A stretch of 64,000 nt of DNA from Mucinivorans hirudinis. Its GTDB lineage: Bacteria > Bacteroidota > Bacteroidia > Bacteroidales > Rikenellaceae. The position numbers were made by a program, and so were the translations under genes. The notes under the pieces were generated by a model. That model was not told the DNA's origin and ran no database searches. It was given only the letters and a program-made list of their open reading frames with translations. The stretch lies in contig HG934468.1 of NCBI GenBank assembly GCA_000723505.1, forward strand, positions 528,798 to 592,797. The letters are read 5' to 3'. Shown piece by piece: positions 18,129 to 26,654 of this stretch. Each line of letters begins with the position of its first letter. Within the stretch, counting starts at the first letter, position 1.

Positions 18129-18503
18129 TTATTCAGGCTGTGTATATATGATATTTGCACTATGTTTACTCACAACACATCGCAGAGAGTCTTTATATTG
18201 TAACAAATAGGCAGCACATTTTTGCAAATAGCTTTCATTATTAATAAATATCTCCTTCTGTTGATTCGGTTCCTTTAAGAAATATGTTGAATCTATCTGA
18301 TACATTGCCGTCAACACGCAAGTTATATAATCTCTTGCTACAATACTATCTACTCCTATTTCTATCAAAGGTTTGATGCCTTCTGCAATGTTTTTTTCTA
18401 AACCTTCACTAAATAACTCTCTATTGGTTTTAGTTTTGACACAAGAGTAGCAAACAATGCTTAGCAATATTGCTAATGTAATATTTATTATTGATTTGCT
18501 CAT
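18129..18503 (-). CDS. Small predicted lipoprotein of unknown function
   Basis: 124 residues from the ATG at 18503, which lies directly after the stop of the precursor gene. A signal peptide with a lipobox (ILLSIVCYSC, Cys about 21) is followed by a helical domain with two Cys and no known motif. I do not recognise the family. Its position directly after a Cys-rich precursor suggests a periplasmic or outer-membrane partner, for example for immunity, but there is no direct evidence. About 220 bp of sequence without features follow before the propeller remnant. Confidence 0.6.
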   Translation of the reverse strand: MSKSIINITLAILLSIVCYSCVKTKTNRELFSEGLEKNIAEGIKPLIEIGVDSIVARDYITCVLTAMYQIDSTYFLKEPNQQKEIFINNESYLQKCAAYLLQYKDSLRCVVSKHSANIIYTQPE

Positions 18504-18505
18504 AA

Positions 18506-18766
18506 CTATGAAAAAAGTGATTCTGCCATTTTTGTTCCAAGCCAATTTGCAAAATCGGCATTATCTCCAGGCATACAATGTGATGAGCAATGGTTACATG
18601 GATTTGGTTTGCTACCACCACCGCCTCCACCACCGCCTCCAGTACCGCCTCCAGTACCAAAGCAAGTACATACTTCACAGCATCCACACTCATAACATCC
18701 GCCTAAAATTTGTTTTTGTTCGCTTCGACGAATTTGCACGAACTCCATTTTTTTAATTTTTCTCAT
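18506..18766 (-). CDS. Cys- and Gly-rich peptide precursor with double-glycine site
   Basis: 86 residues (a second ATG is six codons later). The leader ends EQKQILGG. The core then begins CYECGCCEVCTCF, continues into a glycine run (GTGGGTGGGGGGGGG) and a second Cys cluster CNHCSSHC, giving nine Cys in all. The leader, length and place directly after a radical SAM/SPASM gene (14-bp overlap) fit a ribosomally made peptide cut by the C39 exporter. Cys spaced by one to two residues would suit thioether (sactipeptide-like) or disulfide links. The acidic-to-hydrophobic tail (ANWLGTKMAESLFS) is unusual for a finished peptide and may be removed. Confidence 0.72.
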   Translation of the reverse strand: MRKIKKMEFVQIRRSEQKQILGGCYECGCCEVCTCFGTGGGTGGGGGGGGGSKPNPCNHCSSHCMPGDNADFANWLGTKMAESLFS

Positions 18767-20396
18767 GGCTAATTATTTTAATATTAAAAGGTTGTGAATC
18801 AATTCTAAATTCTTTTTTTCTTTTTCGAAAATAGATAAACACTTTTTCGTATAACTCATCAAATTCAATGTTTAAAATTAAGTACTTACACATAGACAAT
18901 ACTGCGAGTGTTCGAATATATTCACATTCGTGAGTTTCGGGCAGTTTTATTTTGCCATTATAACAAGTGAAAGCGGGGCAAATTTTGCAAAATCTAATGG
19001 CCCAACAACTTGTGCATTGTTGTTCAATTTTATTAAAGTATTTTTCGTACAACTGTACTATTTTGCCAGGATCTAACCCAGTATTTACATTTCCCAATGG
19101 GAATGACTGATCTGTTTTACAACAACAATGAATATCCCCATTTCTCGAAATGAACATTGTATCAGAACCTATTGGGCAAGAAAATGTACTATTAATATCT
19201 CTAATTTCAGGGAAATCAAAATTAATTGATTCTTCCAAAACAAATAAGCTCAACAATTCATAATATAGTTCACGATTAGATGAGATGTATACTTCCAAAT
19301 CGGCTTCACATTTATCTCTCAGACAGAGCATAGTATTGGTGAAGTTGTTTAAAATACAATTACTATCAACATCTAATAGAATCCCTGGTATAAATTCACC
19401 TGTAATTCTTTGTCTACCATAGCTCCAATTTGCTACTTTTCTTTTAACTCTATCATCTATATTAAAGGTAGTATTCATGAAATCTACAACCTTGTTCCCA
19501 TCAATATTATCGGTTAATACAGACTGTAGTGTCACATATTTATTTGCATAGTCTGGATATTTCTCTATTAGATAACATAAATTTCTAAACACAGTATCGA
19601 AAGAGCCAGATCCATCTTGGAAAACTCTATTTTTATCGTGTTCGGGCATGTCTCCATCCATGCTGACAGTCAAATAAATAGCATTATCCACGATGAAGTC
19701 AATAATTTCATCGCTAATAATAGTAAAATTGCTTACTATACTATATTGTACATCCAATAATGAGATTCCTAAGGATTCCCAATCCAATGATTCGAAATAG
19801 GATTTAGTTTTCTTTATTAAATCAAATTGGAGTAACGGCTCCCCGCCCCACCAAGATAAGTTAGGTGGAAGCATTCTCTGTTCATTCTTGAAGATGTTTC
19901 TCGGCAACTTATTTACTGCGCATGCATATCTTGCATAGTAGTAGTCTATTGCTTTGTATGCGGTATATTCATCCATGTGATTTTGAGTATGCCTTCGTTT
20001 CTCTTCGTCTTCATTGGTATAAAAACAATATTTACATCTTAAAGTGCACTCCTCAGTTATGTCTAAAAAAAACTTGCGAGGAAAATAATTCTCTATTTCA
20101 TAACAAACTATATTATTAATTTCCTCTTGTGGTGGAGTTATTTTTGATAAACCTATTTGGGAAAAAAAACCTATATCTAACAATTTAGAGATATATATAG
20201 GCATGCTATTGTGTTTCGATAAATTGCGGTCAAGAATATAAGCCAACTGTTCTTCATTGATCTCTGTAAGGAAATGTGATTTAGCATCATATATATACAT
20301 ATTGCCGTTTAATTCAAATACTTTTGTTAAAGGAAAAAAAGATTTATACAAATCAGTAGTGAACACTTGCTCAGATATAGTTTTATGCCTTTTCAT
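18753..20396 (-). CDS. Radical SAM/SPASM peptide maturase
   Basis: 547 residues. CTLRCKYCFYT at about 120 supplies the three Cys of the SAM-binding [4Fe-4S] cluster, and WWGGEPLL and VSMDGDMPEHDK are the usual radical SAM strands. The C-terminal SPASM-type region has CPIGSDTMFISRNGDIHCCC, then CTSCWAIRFCKICPAFTCYNG, enough Cys for two auxiliary clusters. The N-terminal 100 residues look like a peptide-binding (RRE-like) domain. Proteins of this build crosslink Cys or other residues of a precursor. The gene overlaps the start of the Cys-rich precursor by 14 bp, which makes that peptide the obvious substrate. Confidence 0.88.
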   Translation of the reverse strand: MKRHKTISEQVFTTDLYKSFFPLTKVFELNGNMYIYDAKSHFLTEINEEQLAYILDRNLSKHNSMPIYISKLLDIGFFSQIGLSKITPPQEEINNIVCYEIENYFPRKFFLDITEECTLRCKYCFYTNEDEEKRRHTQNHMDEYTAYKAIDYYYARYACAVNKLPRNIFKNEQRMLPPNLSWWGGEPLLQFDLIKKTKSYFESLDWESLGISLLDVQYSIVSNFTIISDEIIDFIVDNAIYLTVSMDGDMPEHDKNRVFQDGSGSFDTVFRNLCYLIEKYPDYANKYVTLQSVLTDNIDGNKVVDFMNTTFNIDDRVKRKVANWSYGRQRITGEFIPGILLDVDSNCILNNFTNTMLCLRDKCEADLEVYISSNRELYYELLSLFVLEESINFDFPEIRDINSTFSCPIGSDTMFISRNGDIHCCCKTDQSFPLGNVNTGLDPGKIVQLYEKYFNKIEQQCTSCWAIRFCKICPAFTCYNGKIKLPETHECEYIRTLAVLSMCKYLILNIEFDELYEKVFIYFRKRKKEFRIDSQPFNIKIISHEKN

Positions 20397-20916
20397 TGTC
20401 AGTATAATGGTTGAAACCCTGCGATGAAATTGCAGGTAATTTGTAGTTTCTAAAAACTTTGCAGCGAAAGCCGCAAGCTCCTAACTCTTCGACAAGCTCA
20501 GCGACCGTTGCGAAGAAGATTATGATTTTGTGTCAGTAACGGCAAAAGAATTTCATTCTTTATTAAACCTATAGACTCTCATTCCAAAGTAATTCATTGC
20601 CGTAAAGTTTTTTTGTTGAAAAATTTGGTTTTTGAGTTGTCAAGGTCTCCACCTACAATCCTATGATATCGTTAAGCATTGTTAAAATTAATTCTGCCCC
20701 ATAATAGGCGCACGCATTTGCCATTCAGCAACCGCGCTCAGGCAAAAGAACTCACCACCAAACCAATACAACACCCATAGACATTACAAATATAGTGAAA
20801 ATTATTTGAATTAATAAAATTATAATCCAAATTTCTCAACAAAAATATTCAACACCCCTCAAAACAATCCATAATGTAATAATACCTATCAAATTTCGTG
20901 CCAAACTATCGAATAA
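20397..20916. other. Gene-free stretch with relic leader sequence
   Basis: 520 bp without a convincing gene. It holds a piece of the GCGAAAGCCGC palindrome near 20461. At 20629-20654 there is a copy of the leader sequence that also stands upstream of the first precursor gene (24618-24644). I take it as the remains of a lost GT4-precursor junction. Short frames here (up to about 24 codons) show no leader or GG site. Confidence 0.5.
20629..20654 (-). promoter_or_regulatory. Second copy of the precursor-leader sequence
   Basis: Plus-strand GAGTTGTCAAGGTCTCC matches GAGTTATCAAGGTCTCT at 24618-24644 in a wider similarity of about 26 bp. Here no precursor gene follows on the minus strand. Confidence 0.4.
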
Positions 20917-21354
20917 TCAACAAATAAGCCATATCGGCGGCAAACATCTGCCCCCTCCGATGAATATGGTAACCTGAGTCAGATATGAGGTCAGAGATTC
21001 TCCGATAGACCTGTCTTTCTCTTTTCTCAATCTCTCAATGTCTTTTTGGAGGTTAAGCATCGGGAACATTGAAATAGGTTTTGAAGTGTTTGCATCCTGC
21101 GCTACCATTTGTCCGAGCGCGGCTGATACGATTTCTTCAACAAAATGTTTCAAATCAGAATCGTTGTCAATATCTGTTTTGGAAATCTCAACGGTGTATA
21201 GGTTATCCACATCTTCCAATTTATCTAAGTATGGAGTAATGCACGGAGTTACCTTGAATATTTTTTTATTTCCATTGGCGGCGTTGTACAGTAGGCAGAC
21301 GCCGTTTTTTCTTCGGATAAAGGTATCGGTGTGGAGGTTGAGCCAGTATTTCAT
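20917..21354 (-). CDS. Truncated pseudo-radical-SAM protein
   Basis: 145 residues beginning MKYWLNLHTDTFIRRKNG, a start I associate with the pseudo-rSAM partner of GG-Bacteroidales peptide systems: proteins that keep the radical SAM fold but lack the cluster Cys. Full-length members are over 300 residues. This one stops after VTIFIGG with an unrelated tail (RCLPPIWLIC), and the rest is missing from the following 520 bp. The gene starts 12 bp after the stop of the radical SAM gene at 21367. Probably a non-functional remnant, although the N-terminal domain could still bind the leader. Confidence 0.6.
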   Translation of the reverse strand: MKYWLNLHTDTFIRRKNGVCLLYNAANGNKKIFKVTPCITPYLDKLEDVDNLYTVEISKTDIDNDSDLKHFVEEIVSAALGQMVAQDANTSKPISMFPMLNLQKDIERLRKEKDRSIGESLTSYLTQVTIFIGGGRCLPPIWLIC

Positions 21355-21366
21355 TGTTGTTGTGGT

Positions 21367-22623
21367 TTAGAAGTCAATTAATACATCCTCCATAAGTTTT
21401 TTGTAGAGGTGTGGAAATCTTCTAAGGTAATTGGTGTTTGATTGCTTATACTCTTCGAATCTCTCTTTATTCATAAACCCGTTACACTTTATATTTTTTT
21501 GTCCGAGGTTGTCAATGTAGTAGATACATTGGCTGCAAACCTTTTCGCCTGCGCACAATTTACATAGGTGCTGAATGCTCTCTATTCGTTCATTAAAACG
21601 GTTGGCAATCTCCTCAAAATCTAACTTAACGCCTTCATCTGTAACTTCTCCCAGTGCATATTTATGGTCAATGCGCTCACACTGTATAATTTTGCCGTTT
21701 ACAGTAACAAACATTTTCTTCTGGAACGGCAAACAAGTACCGGTTGAAACTTTGGCAAACTTCTCGGAATCGAAGAGTAAATTGTTGTAGTCCATAAAAA
21801 AATTCCCAGACATACGTTGTATGTATTTTGATAATACATCTATGTGTGGATCGGATAAGAACATTTGTTCGGATAAGTTTTCGTAGCATTCGGATTTATC
21901 TATACTTTCAAATACGCTATTTCGTATTAATTCATATTCCGCTATTTTATCTTCTTTAATACCTGAATTATTCAATTCAACAATTGTCGATATTTTACCA
22001 AAATTGTTATTGATAAATTTATGTATTCTTTCCACCTCACTTCGGTTAGTAAATACAGAGTTAAAATTCACAAATTCTTCAAAGTACTCAGGATAGGCAT
22101 CCTTTAGGAGTTTTACATTACTAAAAACTCGTTCAAAAGAATTGCGACCGGAATGGTCTACTCGGTAGCTATGCGCTTGCTCATCTCCATCAAGGCTTAT
22201 CAATATCCTAAACTTTTTATCAACTAAAAAATCCATATATTTATTCAACAACATTGCATTAGTTGTTATTGAATAATGTAGTTCTCTATTGAGAATACGT
22301 TGTTCGGCATAAGATATAATCTCTTTAATAAATTCAATATTCAATAGCGGTTCACCCCCGTAAAAACTCAAGGCAATGCTATGATAAAATTTATCGGGAG
22401 AACTATCCTGCCATAACTCTACCAGATAATCAATTATTTTCTTTGCCTTTTCAATGGGCAGATATTTATCTTCACGAGCATCATAACCATCATATAATTC
22501 TCCGAGTCCGCAATACTTACATTTGAGATTGCAAGCGTCTGTGACTTCAAATGTAATCTGACGAAGGTTTATTAATTGATTATTAACATCATTACCTAAT
22601 ATTTTATATGCTTTCTGTACCAT
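21367..22623 (-). CDS. Radical SAM/SPASM peptide maturase, GG-Bacteroidales family
   Basis: 418 residues. CNLKCKYCGLGELYDGY at about 30 is the SAM-cluster motif, SFYGGEPLL and ISLDGDEQAHSYRVD follow, and the C-terminal SPASM part has GTCLPFQKKMFVTVNGKI, CERI, then CKLCAGEKVCSQCIYYID. It matches what I know as the radical SAM peptide maturase of GG-Bacteroidales systems. It is the likely modifier of the precursor at 24347-24586. It is preceded by the propeller gene with a 5-bp gap and followed by the truncated pseudo-rSAM, the usual partner order. Confidence 0.87.
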   Translation of the reverse strand: MVQKAYKILGNDVNNQLINLRQITFEVTDACNLKCKYCGLGELYDGYDAREDKYLPIEKAKKIIDYLVELWQDSSPDKFYHSIALSFYGGEPLLNIEFIKEIISYAEQRILNRELHYSITTNAMLLNKYMDFLVDKKFRILISLDGDEQAHSYRVDHSGRNSFERVFSNVKLLKDAYPEYFEEFVNFNSVFTNRSEVERIHKFINNNFGKISTIVELNNSGIKEDKIAEYELIRNSVFESIDKSECYENLSEQMFLSDPHIDVLSKYIQRMSGNFFMDYNNLLFDSEKFAKVSTGTCLPFQKKMFVTVNGKIIQCERIDHKYALGEVTDEGVKLDFEEIANRFNERIESIQHLCKLCAGEKVCSQCIYYIDNLGQKNIKCNGFMNKERFEEYKQSNTNYLRRFPHLYKKLMEDVLIDF

Positions 22624-22628
22624 TAGAT

Positions 22629-23825
22629 TTATTTTTTCAAGTGAACAACCATAATAATCGGATTGCTATCTTCGGTCAGACCCGGAAATTTTTTGGCTTT
22701 GCCGGCATCAATTATTTTAATTGCATCTATGGGCACATACAATTTATTGTCGGCGTAAAATGCTTTATCCGAGCCAAATTGAGTGCTCCATATATTCTCT
22801 ATATCGCAAAAGCCATCAATATCATTTATGATTTTACTTTCGAAAAATGATAACTTCTTTGTTTTGGTGTCGTAGCAACAGTTGTAAGTATAAAACCCCC
22901 TGAAAAGAAAATCTAAAAATAGATAGCGTTCCGTCAGCAGAGTCTCCTTATTCCTGAAATATTGACTCTTCGACCTATCCAATGCACCATAACGATGCTT
23001 CATATTGGCTAAGAAATCAAGTTTCGGTTCAGGAGTTTTGATTATATACTTGACTTTTATATCCTTAAAATTTGTCGTTGTAAAAACAGTGTCCATGTCC
23101 TTGATTTTGAACCAATAGCTGTTATTTGACCTCCCCATACAAACGTCGTTTCCCGTGTAAGAAGAGCCTTTATTATTAATTTTATAGCTGTAATTATAGT
23201 ATGGATTCGGATGTTTGTACACTATCTCTTTTGATTCGATATTACGCACCTCGAAAATACTTTTTGTAAATGGGTTACACTTTTCCGCATTCGCATACCA
23301 ATTACTTTTAACCAACCATATTACTTCAAGATTATCAGCATATCCGGCAGTATAGAGAGCTATTGTTTCTCTTGTTTTATCGTTTCGTCCGAGAAGTTTG
23401 CCGTCTCCACTAAACATTTTATTATAAGTCGAAACATTATCGTCTACTAGAATGAAATTTCTTTCACGATTCACTATCGGTTGAGACAAACATACAGCCT
23501 CGTTTGCTGCTCTACCCGAACTAAACAGTCTATTTACATATTTACCCCCATTTGTGTATCTATATACTGTTTGGTTAGAGAAAATTACAAAATGCTTATC
23601 ATCAATAGGTTTTATCAGCCCTATCTCGCCCAATAAAACATTTTTCGACAGCGTTATATAGCTCACCGAATCGGCAATATCCGACAACTTAATGGTAGCA
23701 TCCTTCACCAATTTAATATTGGAAATATCAATAATAGTGGGAGAATATGAATTAGCTTGTTTATTTTGAGCCAATACGCTAACGCTTGTATTGATTATTA
23801 TCATAATAATGGCGATTATCTTCAT
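22629..23825 (-). CDS. Secreted six-bladed beta-propeller protein
   Basis: 398 residues with a signal peptide (IIAIIMIIINTSVSVLAQ). Repeated four-strand units with FVIFSNQTVYRYTNGGKYVNRLFSSGRAANEA fit the Bacteroidota six-bladed propeller family (6-bladed beta-propeller/DUF4934 type). These are often found next to small secreted peptide genes (GG or NVEALA type). The conserved ending SNPIIMVVHLKK recurs in two other genes of this window. Its function is unknown; binding the mature peptide in the periplasm is a reasonable guess. It lies between the precursor and its maturase. Confidence 0.75.
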   Translation of the reverse strand: MKIIAIIMIIINTSVSVLAQNKQANSYSPTIIDISNIKLVKDATIKLSDIADSVSYITLSKNVLLGEIGLIKPIDDKHFVIFSNQTVYRYTNGGKYVNRLFSSGRAANEAVCLSQPIVNRERNFILVDDNVSTYNKMFSGDGKLLGRNDKTRETIALYTAGYADNLEVIWLVKSNWYANAEKCNPFTKSIFEVRNIESKEIVYKHPNPYYNYSYKINNKGSSYTGNDVCMGRSNNSYWFKIKDMDTVFTTTNFKDIKVKYIIKTPEPKLDFLANMKHRYGALDRSKSQYFRNKETLLTERYLFLDFLFRGFYTYNCCYDTKTKKLSFFESKIINDIDGFCDIENIWSTQFGSDKAFYADNKLYVPIDAIKIIDAGKAKKFPGLTEDSNPIIMVVHLKK

Positions 23826-24346
23826 TTTATTATTACATTAGTATTATATCAGAATAAGATTTTGACATCTGATAATCAGCATAAAAAAACCTTGATAGAT
23901 ATAAGCTCTTGATTAGTGAAAATTATTTCTTAAATAACAATGATGGTGCGTTAAGTACTCATTACTAATTGCAAACATTATTTCTTAAGTGGTGAACCTA
24001 TTTTTGATTTTAAAATAGACACACTGCATAGCGTAGTTTTTATTATCAATAATGCGCAATTTTATTGAAATGCATAATTTAAAACACATTTCTATTGAGA
24101 TATTTATCAACTTATCAACGACAATAATATATATTTTAACACACCAACACTGTTCAATGTAATATAAACTCACAGCTAACATAAAAATACTGGTAGTATT
24201 AAAGTTAAATACGTATTTTCATTTCAAACGTACTCTAAGTTTACTGTTCTATTATAGGTAAAGATGATATGAATTTCATACTATCAATTAATATCTATAA
24301 AATTGAGGACGCTCTGCACTTAATTTTAACTATGAGGGTAATAGAA
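23826..24346. other. AT-rich gene-free stretch after the precursor
   Basis: About 520 bp, strongly AT-rich, with only weak frames of biased composition (for example a 65-codon Ile/Lys-rich frame at 23985-24182 that I reject). It separates the precursor from the propeller gene. It may hold a promoter or partial terminator so that the precursor is made in excess, but I see no clear hairpin. Confidence 0.45.
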
Positions 24347-24586
24347 TTAGTTCCATTCTCCGATTGTATCAACATCCTTTCTGTAACAACTACACAACCA
24401 ACTATCTCCACCAACTACTGTTATGGTGTAACCATATACAGTATTGGACTTCTGATTTGTATCTGTAGAACTGGGACCCCCACATCCACATCTACAATCA
24501 CCGGGATTTCCACCACCAGACAGTTGATTCATTTCTCTTTTCTCCAACTCATTACTATTGAGTTGTCGTAAACTTAACTTTTTCAT
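24347..24586 (-). CDS. GG-Bacteroidales natural-product precursor peptide
   Basis: 79 residues. The basic leader MKKLSLRQLNSNELEKREMN ends in LSGGG, the double-glycine site for a C39 peptidase. The core starts NPGDCRCGCGGPSS and ends with WLCSCYRKD, giving five Cys in two groups. The leader matches the GG-Bacteroidales precursor family that travels with a radical SAM maturase, a pseudo-rSAM, a GT4 and a C39 exporter, all present in this locus. The Cys clusters are likely crosslinking sites, and Ser/Thr in the middle (SSTDTNQKS) are candidate glycosylation sites. Mature structure unknown. Confidence 0.8.
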   Translation of the reverse strand: MKKLSLRQLNSNELEKREMNQLSGGGNPGDCRCGCGGPSSTDTNQKSNTVYGYTITVVGGDSWLCSCYRKDVDTIGEWN

Positions 24587-24617
24587 TGTACTAAAGTTTT
24601 AAGTTGTTAATTAATTG

Positions 24618-24644
24618 TTTTTTGAGTTATCAAGGTCTCTACCT
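24618..24644 (-). promoter_or_regulatory. Leader region of the first precursor gene
   Basis: The plus-strand sequence GAGTTATCAAGGTCTCT lies 32-58 bp upstream of the precursor ATG and just after the stop of the upstream glycosyltransferase gene. A second copy at 20629-20654 makes a functional leader or promoter element plausible. The mechanism is unknown. Confidence 0.4.
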
Positions 24645-24650
24645 GTTTAT

Positions 24651-25868
24651 CTATGGTACTATTAAGCTTTTGTACAAATTATAGGTCTGCTCAGCCATCC
24701 TCTCGGCGGTGAACATCTCCTGCCATCTTTGATAACCATTTCTACCGATATACGAACGCAAAGTAGAGTCGCATATCAACCTCACAATCTGCTTCTTCAG
24801 CATATCGACATCAATAAAAATATCCAACAACTCATTGGCATCGTAACCTCGTGAAATATCCATAAGCAGTCCGCTATGCTCATCTACAAATAACTCTCTC
24901 AGCCCCGGTGTATTTGTTGCTATCACAGCAAGTCGCCGACTCATCATCTCTAAAGCCACATAGCTACATTGCTCATATTTCGATGGGATTATCCCTATAT
25001 CTGCCAAATCATATAGCTCCGCCACAACCTCTTTACTTTGCCTCCCCATATAGACCAAGCTACCCTCACACCCTGCCAAGAAAGCATCAACCAGTTTGAC
25101 ATCCCCATCTCCCACCAATAGCAACCTCACTTGCGAGAATTCTGCACTAATATCCCTAAATGCTGTCAGTAAACCACAAATACCTTTCTCGGGAGTAATC
25201 CTGCCCACAAAAAGCAGTACTATGTCGTTATCGCTCAACCCATATTTACCCCTACTAACCTTTTTCGGCGAATTATCGGATGAATACCCGTTATATATTA
25301 CCGAGACCCTATCCGCACTAACCGCATCATTCTTTTTAATACTCGCAGCAGCAAATTCAGTAACACATATTATCTTATCGCTTAATTCTAACTGCCTTAT
25401 GTAATTGTCATTTTTTGTTTCCGTTAGCGTCTCCGTATAGTTGTCCAACTCTTTCCACGAATAGTGTTTTGGTAAAAAATGAATAGTAGATACGGTACGG
25501 AAATCAACCAAACCACGCGCTTTGTTGAGCACATTAACAAAATCCTCGCTATTGCTGTGAAAAATTACGGTATCACCAATGCAATTTTTCAACCATTCCC
25601 ATAATATTAGCACTGGCGGAGCTATAAAAACATCTGCATATCCTCTGTCTATTAAATATTTAGAAGCAATTTTTGGAAAATAGAACTTCCAACCTAAACC
25701 GGAAGCTGCACACTCACCCACATTCTCAACTGCAAATTCAGGGTAATCACTACTAAAATGAACTTCATATACAGCTAAACCGTTTTTGCTTCTCAGGTAA
25801 GGTATAAGTTGATGTGCGTAAGTCTCCGCCCCTGAGAAATCGTACGAGATAAAGAAAAGATGTATCAT
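24651..25868 (-). CDS. GT4 glycosyltransferase, GG-Bacteroidales peptide-system type
   Basis: 405 residues. The N-terminal FFISYDFSGAETYAHQLIPYL is an acceptor-side Rossmann start, FVGRITPEKGI is the donor-side start, and IPSKYEQCSYVALEMMSRRLAVIAT holds E-x7-E. The closing ERMAEQTYNLYKSL parallels the protein at 16456-17568. The two probably arose by duplication or came with two copies of the system. Located directly upstream of the precursor gene. It may glycosylate that peptide; donor sugar and acceptor residue cannot be told. Confidence 0.77.
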   Translation of the reverse strand: MIHLFFISYDFSGAETYAHQLIPYLRSKNGLAVYEVHFSSDYPEFAVENVGECAASGLGWKFYFPKIASKYLIDRGYADVFIAPPVLILWEWLKNCIGDTVIFHSNSEDFVNVLNKARGLVDFRTVSTIHFLPKHYSWKELDNYTETLTETKNDNYIRQLELSDKIICVTEFAAASIKKNDAVSADRVSVIYNGYSSDNSPKKVSRGKYGLSDNDIVLLFVGRITPEKGICGLLTAFRDISAEFSQVRLLLVGDGDVKLVDAFLAGCEGSLVYMGRQSKEVVAELYDLADIGIIPSKYEQCSYVALEMMSRRLAVIATNTPGLRELFVDEHSGLLMDISRGYDANELLDIFIDVDMLKKQIVRLICDSTLRSYIGRNGYQRWQEMFTAERMAEQTYNLYKSLIVP

Positions 25869-25926
25869 AGTGCAGGCTTAATCGGAACTTAAGGGTGGTG
25901 TTGCATCTTAGCTGAATACTTTTAGT

Positions 25927-25991
25927 TGTCATTGCGGCGAAAGCCGCAATCTCCTGAGCAATAAATAGATTGCGGCTTTCGCCGCAATGAC
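25927..25991. repeat. Double REP-like palindrome
   Basis: Two inverted copies of a 26-bp arm, each itself containing the GCGGCGAAAGCCGC palindrome, separated by 13 bp. It lies between the terminator of the DUF3244 gene and the GT4 gene. Same family as the palindrome at 17887-17906. Confidence 0.8.
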
Positions 25992-26034
25992 ATTCAGCAA
26001 GTTTGAAACACTACCGAACTTAAGTATAAGACAA

Positions 26035-26077
26035 TCACCTATAATCACCCTCCATTTGGGATGGTGATTATAGGTGA
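26035..26077 (-). terminator. Hairpin terminator after the DUF3244 gene
   Basis: TCACCTATAATCACC pairs with GGTGATTATAGGTGA, with a short inner stem and a small loop. It begins 5 bp after the stop codon and is followed on the minus strand by a T-containing stretch. It would separate the DUF3244 gene from the peptide locus. Confidence 0.7.
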
Positions 26078-26081
26078 AATT

Positions 26082-26438
26082 TTATACTGTAAAGTATCCT
26101 ACGTAATTTCGTGAACTGCCTGCAAGGGAAATATTGTATATACCCTCTTCTAACTGCGGCAAGATGTAGCTTTGATTTGTTCCGTCTGTGACTACTAAGC
26201 TTTGGAATACAATGTATCCGTTGCAGTCAGTAATCTCTAAGGTGTAGCTCTCGTAGGAGGCGAGTTTAAGCCACAACACATTATTCGTCGGGTCATACTT
26301 ACCTTCCGGCAAAACCACTAACGAACGAGGAGCTTTGGGGTCAGTGCTTTTTTGATTCCAATCAATCGTTTGAACATTATCTGCCCTCACGAATAGAAAC
26401 GTGAGTAGAAAGGCAGCAAGGAGCAATCTCTTTTTCAT
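26082..26438 (-). CDS. DUF3244-like secreted protein
   Basis: 118 residues with a signal peptide (LLLAAFLLTFLFVRA) and a compact beta-sandwich-like domain: LWLKLASYESYTLEITDCNGYIVFQ, then YILPQLEEGIYNISL. This is the pattern of the small DUF3244 or T9SS-tail-like proteins of Bacteroidota. Function unknown. It lies just downstream of the TPR regulator, with its own -7-like box, and ends in a strong hairpin, so it may be an independent unit. Confidence 0.65.
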   Translation of the reverse strand: MKKRLLLAAFLLTFLFVRADNVQTIDWNQKSTDPKAPRSLVVLPEGKYDPTNNVLWLKLASYESYTLEITDCNGYIVFQSLVVTDGTNQSYILPQLEEGIYNISLAGSSRNYVGYFTV

Positions 26439-26462
26439 AGTTTTTAGATGTTATTTCATTCA

Positions 26463-26470
26463 CAAATATA
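26463..26470 (-). promoter_or_regulatory. Candidate Bacteroidota -7 box for the DUF3244 gene
   Basis: The minus strand reads TATATTTG, matching the TAnnTTTG consensus, about 25 bp upstream of the ATG. No clear TTTG -33 box at the right spacing was found. The same octamer stands before the TPR gene at 28323-28330. Confidence 0.4.
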
Positions 26471-26654
26471 CATCTAAATTACAAGAATCACATAAAAAAA
26501 GCACTCATCAAACGCTTTGCAATACGCTGATAATCAATGTGAAAAATAAATATTTTATCACCAATCTTTTTTACACTTTCTCACAGCACCTAATGTGCTC
26601 ATTATAAGCATATTGCATTAATGATATGTATTTATTTAACTGAATACCAGTTTA

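Noticed and set aside
18590-18660. Glycine run of the second precursor as a sign of a spurious frame
   Set aside because: The frame has a leader-like start, GG site and Cys clusters, and overlaps a radical SAM gene in the same direction, so I kept it as a gene with moderate confidence.
20648-20722. 24-codon frame (starts MANACAYYGAEL) as a small peptide gene
   Set aside because: No leader or processing site, and it lies in what looks like decayed sequence.
23985-24182. 65-codon frame after the first precursor
   Set aside because: AT-driven composition (Ile, Lys, Tyr), no leader, no GG site, no similarity to known precursors.
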